Shown here: positions 16,900 to 25,269 of the stretch, in pieces
How positions within the stretch are numbered: position 1 is the first letter of the stretch
Layout: every line of letters starts with the position of its first letter
DNA from: CAZQRW01 sp964596115
Lineage (GTDB): Bacteria; Hydrothermota; UBA3072; B12-G15
Direction: 5' to 3'
Assembly: GCA_964596115.1 (NCBI GenBank)
Contig: CAZQRW010000014.1
Location: 1-36,947, forward strand
Length of the DNA: 36,947 bases
Notes under the pieces: generated by a model
What the model was told of the DNA's origin: nothing
Database searches by the model: none
What the model saw: the letters and a program-made list of their open reading frames with translations, nothing else
Made by a program: the position numbers and the translations under genes

Positions 16900-17110
16900 T
16901 CATATATTTTTTAAATGAATTTTGAAGGGCAAACAAAAGATTACTATAGCCATCAGGTTAAGAGAGAGGGTAAAACAAGGTAGAAGAAGTAAGAACTGGG
17001 AAGTAAAAAACAGTGAAAACCAAAAGAACATGAAACGTGGGGAAAACAAAAAGTGAGAAAAAGGTAAAGACCGAGATTCGTGAACCGTAAAAAAAAGATA
17101 ACATCATGAT
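16900..17110. other. Purine-rich low-complexity intergenic tract
   Basis: The 500-base gap 16817-17316 holds no plausible gene. Apart from the two promoters, its left part is strongly purine-rich on the plus strand and built from recurring short words such as AAGTAAGAA, AAGTAAAAA, AGTGAAAA, GTGAGAAAAA and CGTGAACCGT. A 17-base word (16971-16987) is repeated exactly at 25269-25285, and AAGGGCAAACAA (16925-16936) recurs at 25415-25426. No stable RNA fold or target-site duplication was recognised. The part 17110-17260 shows nothing I can name. Confidence 0.5.
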
Positions 17111-17266
17111 TGTTACACAGCGCTACAGGCAAATAGGATCGTTCACAATGGCGATTATAAAGAGGTCAAAAGTTTTACAAAAAAATTTTAAGAGTATGCA
17201 CGTATGGTATGGCTAAAGCTAAGAATATAGACCTATTAATTACTCATTTAAAAACCGAATTTCGAC

Positions 17267-17294
17267 TTGACAATATCAAAAAATTATACAAGAT
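17267..17294 (+). promoter_or_regulatory. Promoter of the ABC exporter operon
   Basis: TTGACA (17267-17272) and a weak -10, CAAGAT (17289-17294), 16 bases apart. AAAGGAGG (17305-17312) and the ATG at 17317 follow, giving a short leader. The -10 match is poor, so the exact box is uncertain. Confidence 0.5.
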
Positions 17295-17316
17295 TATCCC
17301 TGATAAAGGAGGTTAA

Positions 17317-18066
17317 ATGATTGAAGCTAAAAATCTGACGAAAAAATTTGGTGATCTTATTGCCGTAAACGGTATTAACCTTTCCATAAAAGGGGGTGAA
17401 ATATACGGCTTTTTGGGCCCTAATGGGGCAGGAAAAACAACAACAATTAGAATGCTAACAGGTTCTCTTACGCCTACATCTGGAGAGATATACATATTGG
17501 GGATGGATATGAATAAACGCAGTATAGAGATAAAGAAAAGAATAGGCGTCGTCCCTGAAGAACCAAATATGTATGAAAATCTTAAGGGATTAGAATTTAT
17601 CGACTTTATTATTGATATTTATAAAATCTCCAAAAAAGAAACGCTGGATAGACTGAATGAATTATCCGATGCCTTTGGAATTGATTACCTTGATGGGTAT
17701 ATTGGGGACTACTCTCATGGTATGAAGCAAAAATTGATGGTTTCATCTGTTTTAATGAGAAAACCAAAGGTTATATTTCTTGACGAACCTACAGTTGGTC
17801 TTGATGCGAGGTCTGCAAAAATTTTAAAGATGCTCCTCAAGAAGTACACAGAAGAGGGCTCTACAATTTTTATGTCTACACATATTCTTGAAATTGCTGA
17901 AAAGATGTGTGACAGGATCGGGATTATCAACTACGGTAAAATTATAGCCGAAGGAACGTTAAATGAACTTTTATCCCTTAGCAAAGAGGGGAATAAAAAC
18001 CTGGAGGACCTTTTTCTTGAATTGACAGGTGGAGAAGAACTTGAAGACATAATAAAAGAACTATGA
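17317..18066 (+). CDS. ABC transporter ATP-binding protein (ABC-2 type exporter)
   Basis: 249 residues with Walker A GPNGAGKTT (34-42), signature SHGMKQK (133-139, standing for the usual SGGxxQ), Walker B VIFLDEP (152-158) followed by the D-loop GLD, and an H-loop histidine in STHILE. It energises the membrane protein encoded next, whose ATG overlaps its stop (ATGA at 18063). The CcmA/NodI-like family exports drugs, lipids, sugars or peptides; the substrate cannot be read from the sequence. Confidence 0.93.
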   Translation: MIEAKNLTKKFGDLIAVNGINLSIKGGEIYGFLGPNGAGKTTTIRMLTGSLTPTSGEIYILGMDMNKRSIEIKKRIGVVPEEPNMYENLKGLEFIDFIIDIYKISKKETLDRLNELSDAFGIDYLDGYIGDYSHGMKQKLMVSSVLMRKPKVIFLDEPTVGLDARSAKILKMLLKKYTEEGSTIFMSTHILEIAEKMCDRIGIINYGKIIAEGTLNELLSLSKEGNKNLEDLFLELTGGEELEDIIKEL

Positions 18067-19628
18067 GAAATGTATACATACTATTAAAATATGGCTTAAA
18101 AAGAAGAAAAAAAAAGGGCTATAACCTTTTGAGATCCTTTGGATCCTTCTCAGCTATACTCATTCCAGGTGCCGTATTTGGATTTGTATTGGGGGTCCTT
18201 TTCTATAAAACTTTTATGTCTATACCTCCAATTATGGTGTATAACGAATACAATATGTTGGATTTTATCTTTGGTATCTGGATATTGATGCTTTCCTTCC
18301 TCTTTATAATAAGTTACGCTCCATTCATCTCACTTAATCTTTTTGAGAGTAATGACACCCCGTTCCTGTTGACGTTACCAATTAAAAAATCCTCCATCTT
18401 TTTTGCATCCTCCATAGAGAGTCTTTTTATGGCTGGGATCCCCCTTTTTATGTTAATCCCTCTACCAATTATTTACTCTATTGCTGTTCACGCAAATCCG
18501 ATATATGCAACTCTTTCAACAATCTTTCTGATCATTTTAATTCTTGCACTTTCAAACATCCTTGGTGTTGCAGTTTCATTCGTAATAAGTAGAACTGCAG
18601 CAAAATTTTGGGGTATGTCAGCATATTTTGTTGCTGTCCTGTTTTATTTTTTAATAATGTATTCTCCCCTTGCAAAGACAGAAAATAGTGCACAAATATC
18701 ATACTATATCGCAAAAATAAAATTTCTTATCGGCCTTATATTCTCTCATTACATGTTTACTAACTGGCTTATAAAGGGTATAAAAGGGAATATTCTATTT
18801 ATGATCATTCCCTTTTTTTTCGGAATTGCTCTCATATACATAACATATAAAATTGGCAATTACCTTGATTTTTCAATAACAAGAAGAAAAATTAGACGTG
18901 AATTAAAGATAAAGAAAAGCCCTTCCTCTTTTCCGATTTTAAAGAAAAACTTGAAATTGATAAAGAGAGATCCCCAGGTATTGTATATTATTGCATTAAC
19001 TGTTATTTTCCCAATAATTCTCTTTTATTCTTCAAAAAATATATTGGTACCCTTTATCGTCTTTCTTTTGTATTCTCCATTCTATTCAGCCCTTGTAACA
19101 TCAAAACTTTTTACAAAGGACATAAATGTTATGCCACTCCCTCTCACACTCCCCTTAAGAAAAGAAATACTAATTTTATCGAGTCCATTACTCCCATCGA
19201 TCATTTTCACAATCCTTTATATTCTTTTAATTCTCTTTGTAGATAGAGCAAATATTGCTCTGTACATACTTATACCATTTGTTTCCCTTTTGTTTTTCTC
19301 TATTTCCTGCTACTCTGTTTATGTTTTGATAAGGAATCCAGATAGAGACTATAACAAAAAGAATGTTTTTACATTGGTAGAATCACTCGGTATTGAATTT
19401 GGCTCATTGTTTATCTCTTTCTTATTAATTGTAGGAGGATACGTCACTTTCAGTAGATTAAGTAAAAGTAATCACCCCATTACAACGAGCCTATTTCTAT
19501 ATTTAAAGAATCATCCTTCCTACTTCAACATCACCTTAATCGCATTCATAATTGGTTTAATTTTGACAATTTACCTTTTTATATTCAGTATGAACTCATT
19601 TAGAAAACTCTCCAGAAATCTTGAATGA
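18063..19628 (+). CDS. ABC-2 type permease, polytopic membrane protein
   Basis: 521 residues with about ten to twelve hydrophobic segments spread in two halves. A charged cytoplasmic stretch (TRRKIRRELKIKKS, around residue 275-290) separates them. No substrate-binding or protease domain is present. It is the membrane partner of the preceding ATPase by overlap and order. The layout (two six-helix halves in one chain) resembles large two-component exporters of the ABC-2 class, but I do not recognise a specific subfamily. The gene ends five bases before the terminator stem of the opposing operon. Confidence 0.8.
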   Translation: MRNVYILLKYGLKRRKKKGYNLLRSFGSFSAILIPGAVFGFVLGVLFYKTFMSIPPIMVYNEYNMLDFIFGIWILMLSFLFIISYAPFISLNLFESNDTPFLLTLPIKKSSIFFASSIESLFMAGIPLFMLIPLPIIYSIAVHANPIYATLSTIFLIILILALSNILGVAVSFVISRTAAKFWGMSAYFVAVLFYFLIMYSPLAKTENSAQISYYIAKIKFLIGLIFSHYMFTNWLIKGIKGNILFMIIPFFFGIALIYITYKIGNYLDFSITRRKIRRELKIKKSPSSFPILKKNLKLIKRDPQVLYIIALTVIFPIILFYSSKNILVPFIVFLLYSPFYSALVTSKLFTKDINVMPLPLTLPLRKEILILSSPLLPSIIFTILYILLILFVDRANIALYILIPFVSLLFFSISCYSVYVLIRNPDRDYNKKNVFTLVESLGIEFGSLFISFLLIVGGYVTFSRLSKSNHPITTSLFLYLKNHPSYFNITLIAFIIGLILTIYLFIFSMNSFRKLSRNLE

Positions 19629-19657
19629 AAAAGGGGCAGCAAATGCTGCCCCAAAAA
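19628..19657 (-). terminator. Intrinsic terminator of the glyA/aminotransferase operon
   Basis: An eight-base-pair perfect GC-rich stem, GGGGCAGC (19633-19640) with GCTGCCCC (19645-19652), closes a four-base loop. On the minus strand it is followed by TTTTT, so it terminates transcripts coming from the aminotransferase gene (stop at 19663). On the plus strand the stem is followed by AAAAATT, so it is poorer for the ABC operon. Confidence 0.9.
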
Positions 19658-19662
19658 TTGAA

Positions 19663-20736
19663 TTAAAGCATTGGTAAAATTTTATCCATCAATCCCAAGA
19701 GCCATTTCATATCATCCAGGGTAAGATCACCCATGTGTGCTATTCTGAACGTTTTTTCCTTTAAATCACCATAACCATTTGAAATCGTCGCACCCACTTT
19801 CCCTAATTCCTCATTTAGTTTTGCAATACTTATTCCCCTCGTATTTTTCCCTGCCGTAAGTGTCCAGGAAAGGTAATTCTCATCAGGAAAGATAGCGAAG
19901 TTTGTCCTGACCCATTCCCTCGTGTATTCTGCCATTTCCCTATGCCTTTTAAATCTGTTCTCAAGTCCTTCAACATTAAGGATTCTGTCCAATTGCTTGT
20001 TAAGTGTATAAATATGGGAAACAGAAGGAGTAGTCATCGTTTGATGCTTTTTATCCCAGTATTTCTTGATTGCAATCACATCAAGATAATAACCTCTGTT
20101 CTCAACACTTTCTGCTCTTTTTAACCCCTTTTCACTTACCGCACCAAGTGCAATTCCTGGAGGTAAACCAATACATTTTTGTGAACTTGTAAGAAGATAA
20201 TCTATTCCCAATCTATCCATCTCTATTTTTACTCCACCCAATGAAGAAACAGCATCAACACAGAATACTACATCAGGGTATTTCTTAACCACATCCGCAA
20301 TTTCTTCTATTGGATTCATTATCCCTGTAGAGGTTTCATTATGTGTCAGAAAGAAGGTGTCGTAATCACCAGTTTTTAATTTTTCATCAACCATTTCTGG
20401 AAGAATAGCCTTCCCCATATCCACCTCTATAACATCAATATCCTTACCATTAGCCTTAGAAATTGTTGCCCACCTTTTCCCGAACGCTCCGCATACGGCG
20501 TGCAATCCCTTTTTCTTAATCATACATCTTGAAGCAGAATCCATAAGTGAGGTACCGGATGAGGTAGAAATAAAAACAAAATTTTCGGTGTAAAACAATT
20601 TCTGTATCTTTGGGTAAACATCTTCCATAAGTTGAGTGAACTCTTTACTTCTATGCCCCATCATTGGGACAGACATATTCTTCAAATTTTCCTCAGTAAC
20701 TTCTGTTGGTCCCGGAATAAATAATTTTTTATGCAT
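19663..20736 (-). CDS. Class V aminotransferase (serine/alanine-glyoxylate or serine-pyruvate type)
   Basis: 357 residues, fold type I PLP enzyme. N-terminal LFIPGPTEV (5-13) and GHRSKEF (27-33) are typical of the alanine-glyoxylate/serine-pyruvate aminotransferase group. D161 in CVDAVSSLGG binds PLP, and K187 in SSQKCIGLPPG is the Schiff-base lysine. The start at 20736 has AAAGGAGG four bases upstream; a longer reading to 20778 lacks one. The ribosome site lies inside the last codons of glyA, with which it overlaps by eight bases. With GlyA the pair suggests serine/glycine/glyoxylate interconversion. Amino donor and acceptor cannot be fixed from sequence. Confidence 0.9.
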   Translation of the reverse strand: MHKKLFIPGPTEVTEENLKNMSVPMMGHRSKEFTQLMEDVYPKIQKLFYTENFVFISTSSGTSLMDSASRCMIKKKGLHAVCGAFGKRWATISKANGKDIDVIEVDMGKAILPEMVDEKLKTGDYDTFFLTHNETSTGIMNPIEEIADVVKKYPDVVFCVDAVSSLGGVKIEMDRLGIDYLLTSSQKCIGLPPGIALGAVSEKGLKRAESVENRGYYLDVIAIKKYWDKKHQTMTTPSVSHIYTLNKQLDRILNVEGLENRFKRHREMAEYTREWVRTNFAIFPDENYLSWTLTAGKNTRGISIAKLNEELGKVGATISNGYGDLKEKTFRIAHMGDLTLDDMKWLLGLMDKILPML

Positions 20737-22006
20737 TTTTCCTCCTTTTACTCTTAAGTTCATTCCTATATTCAACATAGAGTGGAAAAGCCTCAGTTAA
20801 CTCTTTTACATTACCCTTTACTTCTTCATATACATCTTTATTCTCAATGTGCGTAAGTACCCTGTCTATGAGTTTTGCTATCTTTTTCATCTCCTCTTCT
20901 TTCATACCCCTTGTTGTTAATGCAGGTGTCCCAATCCTTATTCCACTGGCAATAAAAGGCTTTTCTTTATCAAAAGGAATAGTGTTTTTATTTACGGTTA
21001 TATTCGCTTGATCTAATGCCTCTTCAGCTGCCTTTCCTGTAATTCCTTTGCTTTTGACATCAATAAGGAGTAAATGGGTATCAGTACCACCAGCAACCAA
21101 TCTCCAGCCAAGCCTTTTAAATTCTTCCTCTAATGCCTTTGCATTCTTTACTATTTGTTTTTGATAATTTTTGAAATCGTCACTCATTGCTTCTTTGAAT
21201 GCTACTGCCTTCGCAGCTATGATATGCATATGTGGGCCTCCCTGAAGGGAAGGGAAAACGGATTTATCAATTGCTTTTTTATACTGTTCCTTGCATAAGA
21301 TAATCGCTCCCCTTGGACCTCTCAATGTCTTATGTGTCGTCGTTGTCACTGCATCTGCAAGAGGAACGGGGTTTGGGTGAAGCCCAGCAACAACAAGACC
21401 AGCAATATGTGCAATATCTGCAATAAAATATGCTCCAACATCATCTGCAATTGCCCTGAATTTATCCCAGTGAAGTATCCTTGGATAGGCACTAGCTCCT
21501 GTCATTATAAGTTTCGGTTTTTCTTCCTTCGCAAGTTTCCAGAGTGCATCATAATTTATCTGCTCAGTTTTTGGGTCAACGGTATACTGAATAGCATTAT
21601 AAAGTTTACCCGTTGCACTTACCTTATAACCGTGAGAAAGATGACCTCCATGCGAAAGTGCAAGACCAAAGAATTTCTCACCTGGTTGCAAAAAGGCATT
21701 GTAAACGGCAAGGTTGGCAGGAACACCGGAGAGAGGCTGCACATTAGCGTGTTCTGCATTGAATAATTTTTTTGCTCTCTCTATTGCAAGGTTTTCTGCA
21801 ACATCAACCCATTCACATCCTCCGTAATATCTTCTTCCAGGATAACCCTCTGCATATTTGTTTGTCATAACAGAACCCATTGTCTCCAGAACTGCCCTCG
21901 AAACAAAATTCTCTGATGCAATAAGTTCTAATTTTGAGTTTTCTCTCTCTGCTTCATTAAGAATTGCATCCCCTATTTCAGGGTCAACCCTATAAAGATG
22001 TTCCAT
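20729..22006 (-). CDS. glyA: Serine hydroxymethyltransferase
   Basis: 425 residues, full length for bacterial SHMT, which interconverts serine and glycine with tetrahydrofolate. Seen: LIASENF (28-34), YAEGYPGRRYYGG (51-63), the PLP aspartate in FIADIAHIAGL, and K226 in TTTTHKTLRGPRG. GGAGG lies four bases before the ATG. The C-terminal codons for KRRKNA contain the Shine-Dalgarno sequence for the next gene, so glyA translation may expose or block that site. It is cotranscribed with the two small genes upstream. Confidence 0.97.
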   Translation of the reverse strand: MEHLYRVDPEIGDAILNEAERENSKLELIASENFVSRAVLETMGSVMTNKYAEGYPGRRYYGGCEWVDVAENLAIERAKKLFNAEHANVQPLSGVPANLAVYNAFLQPGEKFFGLALSHGGHLSHGYKVSATGKLYNAIQYTVDPKTEQINYDALWKLAKEEKPKLIMTGASAYPRILHWDKFRAIADDVGAYFIADIAHIAGLVVAGLHPNPVPLADAVTTTTHKTLRGPRGAIILCKEQYKKAIDKSVFPSLQGGPHMHIIAAKAVAFKEAMSDDFKNYQKQIVKNAKALEEEFKRLGWRLVAGGTDTHLLLIDVKSKGITGKAAEEALDQANITVNKNTIPFDKEKPFIASGIRIGTPALTTRGMKEEEMKKIAKLIDRVLTHIENKDVYEEVKGNVKELTEAFPLYVEYRNELKSKRRKNA

Positions 22007-22014
22007 AAAGCCTC

Positions 22015-22305
22015 CTATCCTTTTTTTAACTTTCCAGAACCTGTTAAATAAGCCCTGATTGCACCCATGCAGCTTCTTTCATCTGTAATAAGGAATAAGG
22101 TATCTCCGAATTTTTCTTTTATTTTTTTATTAAAGGACTTTCCTATCATAATATTGATTTTAAAGGATTCATCCAATGAATAAGTTTTATCATTTTCGAT
22201 ATTGCCATCACGAATTTCAAGTATCCTTATCCTTTCTGCATCATTAATGCCTTTCACCAAATATCCAATCCTGTCAGAAAGAATACCTATCTTTAAGACA
22301 TCCAT
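22015..22305 (-). CDS. Small protein of unknown function (96 aa)
   Basis: Starts at 22305, where its ATG overlaps the stop of the preceding small gene (TAATG). A longer reading to 22446 would only shadow that gene in another frame. The sequence begins MDVLKIGILSDRIG and ends ITDERSCMGAIRAYLTGSG. The alternation of a short beta strand, acidic turn and alpha/beta segments faintly recalls NifX/NifB-type (dinitrogenase Fe-Mo cofactor) small domains, but conserved residues are too few for a call. It sits nine bases before glyA. Confidence 0.65.
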   Translation of the reverse strand: MDVLKIGILSDRIGYLVKGINDAERIRILEIRDGNIENDKTYSLDESFKINIMIGKSFNKKIKEKFGDTLFLITDERSCMGAIRAYLTGSGKLKKG

Positions 22306-22508
22306 TATTTTTTCAGAATTATGCCTATGGGTATAAAAACAGCATATCCCAGCACTAAAAGTATGGGTGCAAGGGTAATTGACCCTTTTGCAAGGCTCAC
22401 ATAACCTACAATTATACTTAGCAAACCTATACCAAAGAATGTCCAATTTTTAAGAGTGAAAACCATCGTGTCTGTCTTTTGCCTAATTTCTTTCTTCTTT
22501 TTTGACAT
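22305..22508 (-). CDS. Small membrane protein, DUF3098-like
   Basis: 67 residues: a charged N-terminus (MSKKKKEIRQK), then two hydrophobic segments (~25-42 and ~46-65) including NWTFFGIGLLSIIVGY and LAPILLVLGYAVFIPIGII. The pattern of N-W, G-I-G-L and L-A-P-x-L-L-V-x-G-Y fits the two-helix DUF3098 type. AAAGGAGG is well placed upstream. Its function is unknown. It lies between the LpoA-like lipoprotein gene and the 96-residue protein gene. Confidence 0.75.
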   Translation of the reverse strand: MSKKKKEIRQKTDTMVFTLKNWTFFGIGLLSIIVGYVSLAKGSITLAPILLVLGYAVFIPIGIILKK

Positions 22509-22518
22509 TTTACCTCCT

Positions 22519-24018
22519 TTATCTCAATCTAATAAATTTACCATTACTAACGATATATAGTGGAACCTTTTTAACATCCTCTTTTACTGATATTGATCCT
22601 GAAATAAGTTCTAATTTTACCTTATCTTTAGGAGGAATATTATTAACTAAAAGATAGTAGAGAAGGTTTATTGAATCATAACCCAGGGCTGAATACCTAT
22701 TGGGATCCTGCCCAAACCTACTCTGAAAGGCCTCTCTAAATGCTTCATTGTCATTAAAAATTACATCTGCAAAAACCACCCCCTCCATATAACCCTCCCC
22801 TACTTCCTTTAAAATCTGCTGAGACTTCCATCCGTCTGAACCAAGTATTTGTGACTTTACACCATAATACTTTAATTGTGGAATTAAATCCACAAGTTCT
22901 TGTTCAGTTCCAGGTATAAAGAGAACCTGACAATTTGTTTCCTTAATTTTACTCAGTTTTACTTTAAAATTGGTTTCTCCCTTAGCAAATGGAATTTTTA
23001 TTAAAACGCTTCCTCCCTGTGCTTTAAATTCACGCGAGAAGGAATCAGAAAGCCTTCTTCCATATTCACTTTCGGGGAAAAGAATACCTGCGGTATTCAT
23101 CCCAAGGGTATTAATAGCATAATCTGCAAGGGCGTATCCTTCAAGCTGTAAATTTTTGTTGATAGTATAGATGCCCCTACCAATGGAATCTATCACAGAA
23201 CTTGTAGCTGTAGGTGTAACGAGAGGAAGTCCCTTATAGCTGGAGAGGACAGCAGATATAATTGCATTTATAGAGAGGAGCGGCCCAACTATACCAGCAA
23301 ATTTGCCTTTGCCCTTAATAAGTGATTTGGTTATCTTGAATGTGTTTGCAGGGTTGGCTTTAGTATCATATATATGTAATACCATTCCCTTTTTGGCGCC
23401 TATCTCTATTCCCTCCCTGACAGCCTCTCCAATTTCTTTGTATTCGCCTGTAAGAGGGAGTAAAATTGCTACATCGAATTTTTTCTTCTCAAAAATGAAG
23501 GTCTTTGCCTTCATACCATACTCTGAATCAGGAAACTTCCTAATCAATTTTTTAAATAATCTTTCAGCGTTATCTTTATCGTTTAATTTATTGTAATCCT
23601 CTCCAAGCAAATAGAGCACCTCTGGCTGCAGTTCCTTTGTCAATATATTTATGTTTTGTTCTATAAAAATGGGGTTGGCCTTCTTCGATATATTAACAAT
23701 CTTACTCTTGGTATCCAATCCGCTTTTTAAAGCAGAAGCATAATAAATAAATGCACTGTCAAGACCTCCCCTTTTCTCAAATATTCGGGCTGTATAATAA
23801 TAAGCAATCCCTCTCTGTCTCCTATCAGGTGATTCATTTATTATTCGTTTAAAGTATACCATTGCCCTATCAAATTTGCCGGTTAAATAATAGTCTTTGC
23901 CTTGATCCAGAACATTTTGATACTTTTCTATCTCGCTTATAGAAGGCTTAACAGTGGGTTTTTTTATACAAGATACAAATAAAACCACAATGAGTGCTAT
24001 TACAATTAATTTTTTCAT
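22519..24018 (-). CDS. TPR + periplasmic binding (type 1) lipoprotein, LpoA-like architecture
   Basis: 499 residues. A signal peptide ends in LFVSC (C17), a borderline lipobox. Residues ~30-180 are TPR-like helical repeats (DQGKDYYLTGKFDRAMVYF; EVLYLLGEDYNKLND). Residues ~185-495 are a LivK/Peripla_BP_6 fold: VAILLPLTGEYKEIG, then KFAGIVGPLLS and LGSDGW. The TPR-plus-type-1-binding layout is that of LpoA, the outer-membrane activator of PBP1A in gammaproteobacteria; related proteins occur in many phyla. An amino-acid-binding role cannot be excluded, but no Liv permease genes adjoin it, and a PBP1A gene is 11 kb away. The promoter predicts a leaderless mRNA. Confidence 0.8.
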   Translation of the reverse strand: MKKLIVIALIVVLFVSCIKKPTVKPSISEIEKYQNVLDQGKDYYLTGKFDRAMVYFKRIINESPDRRQRGIAYYYTARIFEKRGGLDSAFIYYASALKSGLDTKSKIVNISKKANPIFIEQNINILTKELQPEVLYLLGEDYNKLNDKDNAERLFKKLIRKFPDSEYGMKAKTFIFEKKKFDVAILLPLTGEYKEIGEAVREGIEIGAKKGMVLHIYDTKANPANTFKITKSLIKGKGKFAGIVGPLLSINAIISAVLSSYKGLPLVTPTATSSVIDSIGRGIYTINKNLQLEGYALADYAINTLGMNTAGILFPESEYGRRLSDSFSREFKAQGGSVLIKIPFAKGETNFKVKLSKIKETNCQVLFIPGTEQELVDLIPQLKYYGVKSQILGSDGWKSQQILKEVGEGYMEGVVFADVIFNDNEAFREAFQSRFGQDPNRYSALGYDSINLLYYLLVNNIPPKDKVKLELISGSISVKEDVKKVPLYIVSNGKFIRLR

Positions 24019-24025
24019 GATAATG

Positions 24026-24053
24026 ATTTTACAATCATTAATCTTTTTGTCAA
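24026..24053 (-). promoter_or_regulatory. LpoA-like gene promoter, predicted leaderless
   Basis: On the minus strand TTGACA (24048-24053), 16 bases, TAAAAT (24026-24031), then seven bases to the ATG at 24018. No Shine-Dalgarno sequence fits in that gap. Confidence 0.75.
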
Positions 24054-24057
24054 CATC

Positions 24058-24085
24058 TTGAAAATTTTTTTATTTTTGCTATAAT
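24058..24085 (+). promoter_or_regulatory. tRNA-Val promoter
   Basis: TTGAAA (24058-24063), 16 bases, TATAAT (24080-24085), about 25 bases before the mature tRNA 5' end. It is back to back with the leaderless promoter of the LpoA-like gene; the two -35 boxes are four bases apart. Confidence 0.75.
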
Positions 24086-24110
24086 AAATAAAAATATGTA
24101 TAACATTCTC

Positions 24111-24184
24111 GGGCGAATGGCTCAGTTGGTGAGAGCGCCTGCCTTACAAGCAGGAGGTCAGAGGTTCAAATCCTCTTTCGCCCA
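24111..24184 (+). tRNA. tRNA-Val (anticodon UAC)
   Basis: A full cloverleaf: acceptor GGGCGAA (24111-24117) pairs with TTCGCCC (24177-24183), discriminator A at 24184. The anticodon stem CCTGC/GCAGG encloses loop CTTACAA with anticodon TAC at 24145-24147. The T arm carries GGTTCAAATCC. CCA is not encoded, so it must be added by the CCA-adding enzyme. The zinc-ribbon gene starts 26 bases downstream without an evident promoter, so a tRNA-mRNA dicistronic transcript is likely. Confidence 0.97.
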
Positions 24185-24210
24185 TTTCTTCTCATTAATG
24201 GGGATATGTT

Positions 24211-24720
24211 ATGGAAAAACCTTCGTATAAGAAAATTCGACCTGGAAAAAGTAAGTATGCAGTTCTGGATGATCCATATTTAAAACAAAAATACAAAGAT
24301 TCTACTATATGCCCTTCTTGTGGAGCAGTTTATACAAACAAAAGGTGGTATTTCGATATAAAGCTAAAAACAAAAATATTGAATGAGGGAAAATATTTTG
24401 AAAAGAAATGCCCAGCCTGTAGGAAAATAGACGATATGTACTATATGGGCATTATCACACTTACAGGTGATTTCCTCAGACAACACTATGAAGAAATTGT
24501 TAGAAGGATACAGAATGAGGAGAAAAAAGTTCTAAGAATAAATCCTTTAGAAAGAATCCTGCGCCTGAAAAAGGAAAGCGATAGGCTGACGGTTGAAACC
24601 CTCACAGACAATCTTGCAGTGAGAATTGGGAAAGCAATATACTCCTCATTTAAGGGGGTTTTAGAGATAAAATTTGATTCTGACCATAGCATTGTTCGTA
24701 TATACTGGAAAAGGAATTAA
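24211..24720 (+). CDS. Zinc-ribbon protein of BCAM0308-like type
   Basis: 169 residues. C34xxC37 and C67xxC70 form one treble-clef or zinc-ribbon site. The N-terminal SYKKIRPGKSKY, DDPY and STICPSCGAVYTNKRW order matches small bacterial proteins annotated as BCAM0308 family, whose function is not known; a link to RNA or ribosome metabolism is only suggested by similarity to NMD3-type zinc modules. The C-terminal ~90 residues look like a mixed alpha/beta RNA-binding-sized domain. GGGGAT lies seven bases before the ATG. It follows tRNA-Val directly and converges on the CBS gene. Family call moderately sure. Confidence 0.7.
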   Translation: MEKPSYKKIRPGKSKYAVLDDPYLKQKYKDSTICPSCGAVYTNKRWYFDIKLKTKILNEGKYFEKKCPACRKIDDMYYMGIITLTGDFLRQHYEEIVRRIQNEEKKVLRINPLERILRLKKESDRLTVETLTDNLAVRIGKAIYSSFKGVLEIKFDSDHSIVRIYWKRN

Positions 24721-24752
24721 GATAATTCTTCTTCTATTCTTAGTAAGAAGTG

Positions 24753-25169
24753 CTATTTTTTGCTAAATATAGCGCGAAAGAGATTTATATTATTCAAAAT
24801 GCCAACAACCCTTTGCCCCCTTAAAACAGTTATACATACTAAATTTTCGGCTTCCATTTTACCAATAGAAGAAATAAGATCATCATCTTCCTGGATGGTT
24901 GAAGCATCCCACTCCATAACATCATCAATCAAATAAATAGTGGGATAATGATTTAAAATTGAACCTTCTTCATTAGATTCCTCCTCAAGAAGGGGAAGAA
25001 AGGACCATAGAATATCCTTCATCGTTACAATACCTATAAAATTATCTTCGTCATCAAGAATGGGTATAAGAGAAACCCCGCTATCAAGAAAAACTCTTAT
25101 TGCTCTTATTACTGGATCTTCCCTCTTTAACACAACAGGATCTGGATTCATCACATCTTTTACTTGCAT
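24753..25169 (-). CDS. CBS-domain pair protein
   Basis: 138 residues from the ATG at 25169: two CBS motifs, MQVKDVMNPDPVVL (1-14) to GIVTMKDILW (46-55), and IDDVMEWDASTIQ (81-93) to GILNNINLFRAI (123-134). The protein consists of this pair only; such proteins usually bind adenine nucleotides and regulate partners. A longer reading to 25307 adds a hydrophobic sequence unlike CBS proteins and would contain the promoter, so it is rejected. The promoter predicts a leaderless mRNA. No partner gene is adjacent. Confidence 0.9.
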   Translation of the reverse strand: MQVKDVMNPDPVVLKREDPVIRAIRVFLDSGVSLIPILDDEDNFIGIVTMKDILWSFLPLLEEESNEEGSILNHYPTIYLIDDVMEWDASTIQEDDDLISSIGKMEAENLVCITVLRGQRVVGILNNINLFRAIFSKK

Positions 25170-25175
25170 ACATTT

Positions 25176-25204
25176 ATAATACAAAAAAGGGCATAGCTTG
25201 TCAA
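25176..25204 (-). promoter_or_regulatory. CBS gene promoter, predicted leaderless
   Basis: On the minus strand TTGACA, a 17-base spacer, TATTAT (25176-25181), then six bases to the ATG at 25169. No Shine-Dalgarno sequence is present. Confidence 0.75.
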
Positions 25205-25269
25205 GAAAATTCTTGTGCATGTGATTATTATAAAATAATGTCCAAAGTTTTATCAAAAAAATGTCATAT

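Noticed and set aside
22306..22446. 47-codon extension of the 96-residue protein
   Set aside because: It overlaps the whole end of the DUF3098-like gene in another frame; the TAATG junction gives the better start.
24721..24752. Weak hairpin CTTCTT/AAGAAG followed by TTTTTT between the zinc-ribbon and CBS genes
   Set aside because: Six AT-rich pairs with an eleven-base loop and an intervening TGCTA make it a poor intrinsic terminator; not listed as a feature.
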